Shown here: one piece after another, positions 6,280-7,101 of the stretch
How positions within the stretch are numbered: the first letter of the stretch is position 1
Layout: each line of letters begins with the position of its first letter
Source of the DNA: Chitinophagales bacterium
GTDB lineage: Bacteria; Bacteroidota; Bacteroidia; Chitinophagales; UBA2359
Length of the DNA: 7,101 bases
Assembly (NCBI GenBank): GCA_020629335.1
Contig: JAHDDN010000276.1
Location: 1-7,101, forward strand
Direction: 5' to 3'
The notes under the pieces: generated by a model
What the model saw: the letters and a program-made list of their open reading frames with translations, nothing else
What the model was told of the DNA's origin: nothing
Database searches by the model: none
Position numbers and translations under genes: made by a program

Positions 6280-7101
6280 ATGGGATTTAAGGTTGATTTT
6301 GTTGGGATTGGAGCCCCTAAGTGTGGGACTACAAAAATTGCTCGCTTGTTGGCGGGGCATCCTGAGATTTGTTTGTCTGAACCTAAGGAGATACAATATT
6401 TTAATGAGCGAGCAACTTATTTGGAGGAGACACCTAATCCTAAGCGAATGCGAGATATGGATTGGTATTCGAATCATTTTAATCATTGTTCGATAGAGAG
6501 TGTAAAGGGAGAGTTTGCCACAGTATATATGTATTGTCCTGATGCGGCTCGTTTGATTTATGAGGCTTTTCCTCATGCTAAAATTATTGCGGCCATTCGA
6601 CAACCTGCAGAGCGGGCCTTTTCCCATTATTTGATGTTGCGATATTTTCAGAAACGAGAGCAACGCTCCTTTGAAGAAGTCGTTAAAAAAGAGGTGGAGT
6701 TTATTGATAAAGGGAAATATGCACAGCAATTACGACCTTATTTTGAGTTATTTGGAGCTGATCAAATTATGGTGGTAGATATAGACGATTTGCATTCGGA
6801 TGTGGAGCAAGTGGCTGCTGAATTATATCGTTTTTTAGGAGTAGATGATGATTTTGTGCCTGATGATCTATCCGATAAAGTGAATACGGCCAAAGCAATG
6901 CGTTTTCGATGGTTATCAATTTTGTACGGAACGCTAATGGAGAAAATGATTGATTGGGGGTTTTCGGGAGTCATTCGTTCTTTAAGGAAGACAGGTATTA
7001 AAAAGATTTATGACCGCTTGAATCATAAAGAAAATGCAGCGATGCCACAAATGAGTGAAGCAATGCATAAGTCGATTACAAAAGCCTGCTTGGAAGATAT
7101 T
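6280..7101 (+). CDS. PAPS-dependent sulfotransferase family protein (second of tandem pair), 3' end cut by window
   Basis: The reading frame stays open from ATG 6280 to the window edge, giving 274 codons. An in-frame TGA at 6265 rules out earlier starts. The 5'-phosphosulfate-binding loop is GIGAPKCGTT at 9-18 with K14, closer to consensus than the first copy. The 3'-phosphate-binding segment is IIAAIRQPAERAFSHY at 102-117, with R107 and S115. E78 in GEFATVY is the candidate catalytic base, and DWYSNHF lies at 61-67. The C-terminus (MSEAMHKSITKACLEDI) aligns with the last helix of the first protein, so probably only 10-25 residues are missing. The two proteins are clearly homologous but diverged (GHPEICLSEPKEIQYFNE versus EHPKVFVPTAKDIQYFDR), suggesting different acceptors rather than a recent duplication. 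The gene follows the first by 55 bp, so co-transcription is likely. Confidence 0.88.
   Translation, partial: MGFKVDFVGIGAPKCGTTKIARLLAGHPEICLSEPKEIQYFNERATYLEETPNPKRMRDMDWYSNHFNHCSIESVKGEFATVYMYCPDAARLIYEAFPHAKIIAAIRQPAERAFSHYLMLRYFQKREQRSFEEVVKKEVEFIDKGKYAQQLRPYFELFGADQIMVVDIDDLHSDVEQVAAELYRFLGVDDDFVPDDLSDKVNTAKAMRFRWLSILYGTLMEKMIDWGFSGVIRSLRKTGIKKIYDRLNHKENAAMPQMSEAMHKSITKACLEDI

Noticed and set aside
6272..6496. Plus-strand frame of 74 codons starting at TTG 6272
   Set aside because: It overlaps the second sulfotransferase in another frame. The frame from ATG 6280 contains the PAPS-binding motifs and stays open to the window edge.
6151..6729. Minus-strand open frame of 192 codons
   Set aside because: It lies antisense to the ends of both sulfotransferase genes and across the hairpin repeat. 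The plus-strand frames carry full family motifs, and this one has none.
6762..6974. Minus-strand 70-codon frame
   Set aside because: Antisense shadow of the second sulfotransferase, with no recognisable features.

Overview
This 7.1 kb window looks like a chromosomal segment from a low-GC member of the Bacteroidota. I infer this from three things: AT-rich non-coding DNA, an exact match to the Bacteroidota -7 promoter consensus (TAnnTTTG) upstream of the minus-strand genes, and a hairpin repeat of the CCCTCC/GGAGGG type common between genes in this phylum. The taxonomic call is an inference from composition and style; no rRNA or other marker is present.

Layout: (1) 1-542 is non-coding, with a GC-rich, strongly foldable segment (about 232-335), a second long-range inverted repeat (355/441) and short direct repeats. 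(2) 543-5227 is a compact minus-strand operon. Read in its own direction it encodes a class I SAM-dependent methyltransferase (5227-4436), a cobalamin-binding-domain radical SAM enzyme (4435-3002), a winged-helix/nucleotidyltransferase protein (3009-2068) and a second, paralogous cobalamin-binding-domain radical SAM enzyme (2015-543). The first two genes are separated by nothing but a TAA stop, in the same frame, and the second starts on TTG. The second and third genes overlap by 8 nt. (3) 5228-5366 is a divergent intergenic region. (4) 5367-7101 holds two tandem plus-strand PAPS-dependent sulfotransferase genes. The second is cut by the window edge and is separated from the first by a 55 bp gap carrying a hairpin repeat.

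How the genes may work together: the four-gene operon combines SAM-dependent methyl transfer, two radical/cobalamin reactions and a nucleotidyl-transfer domain, and the divergent pair adds sulfuryl transfer. All are tailoring chemistries, so the region may decorate a surface glycan, a lipid or a secondary metabolite. No glycosyltransferase, transporter or core synthase lies in the window, so substrate and pathway are unknown. The most distinctive features are the radical SAM - nucleotidyltransferase - radical SAM arrangement and the one-codon in-frame junction between the methyltransferase and the first radical SAM gene.
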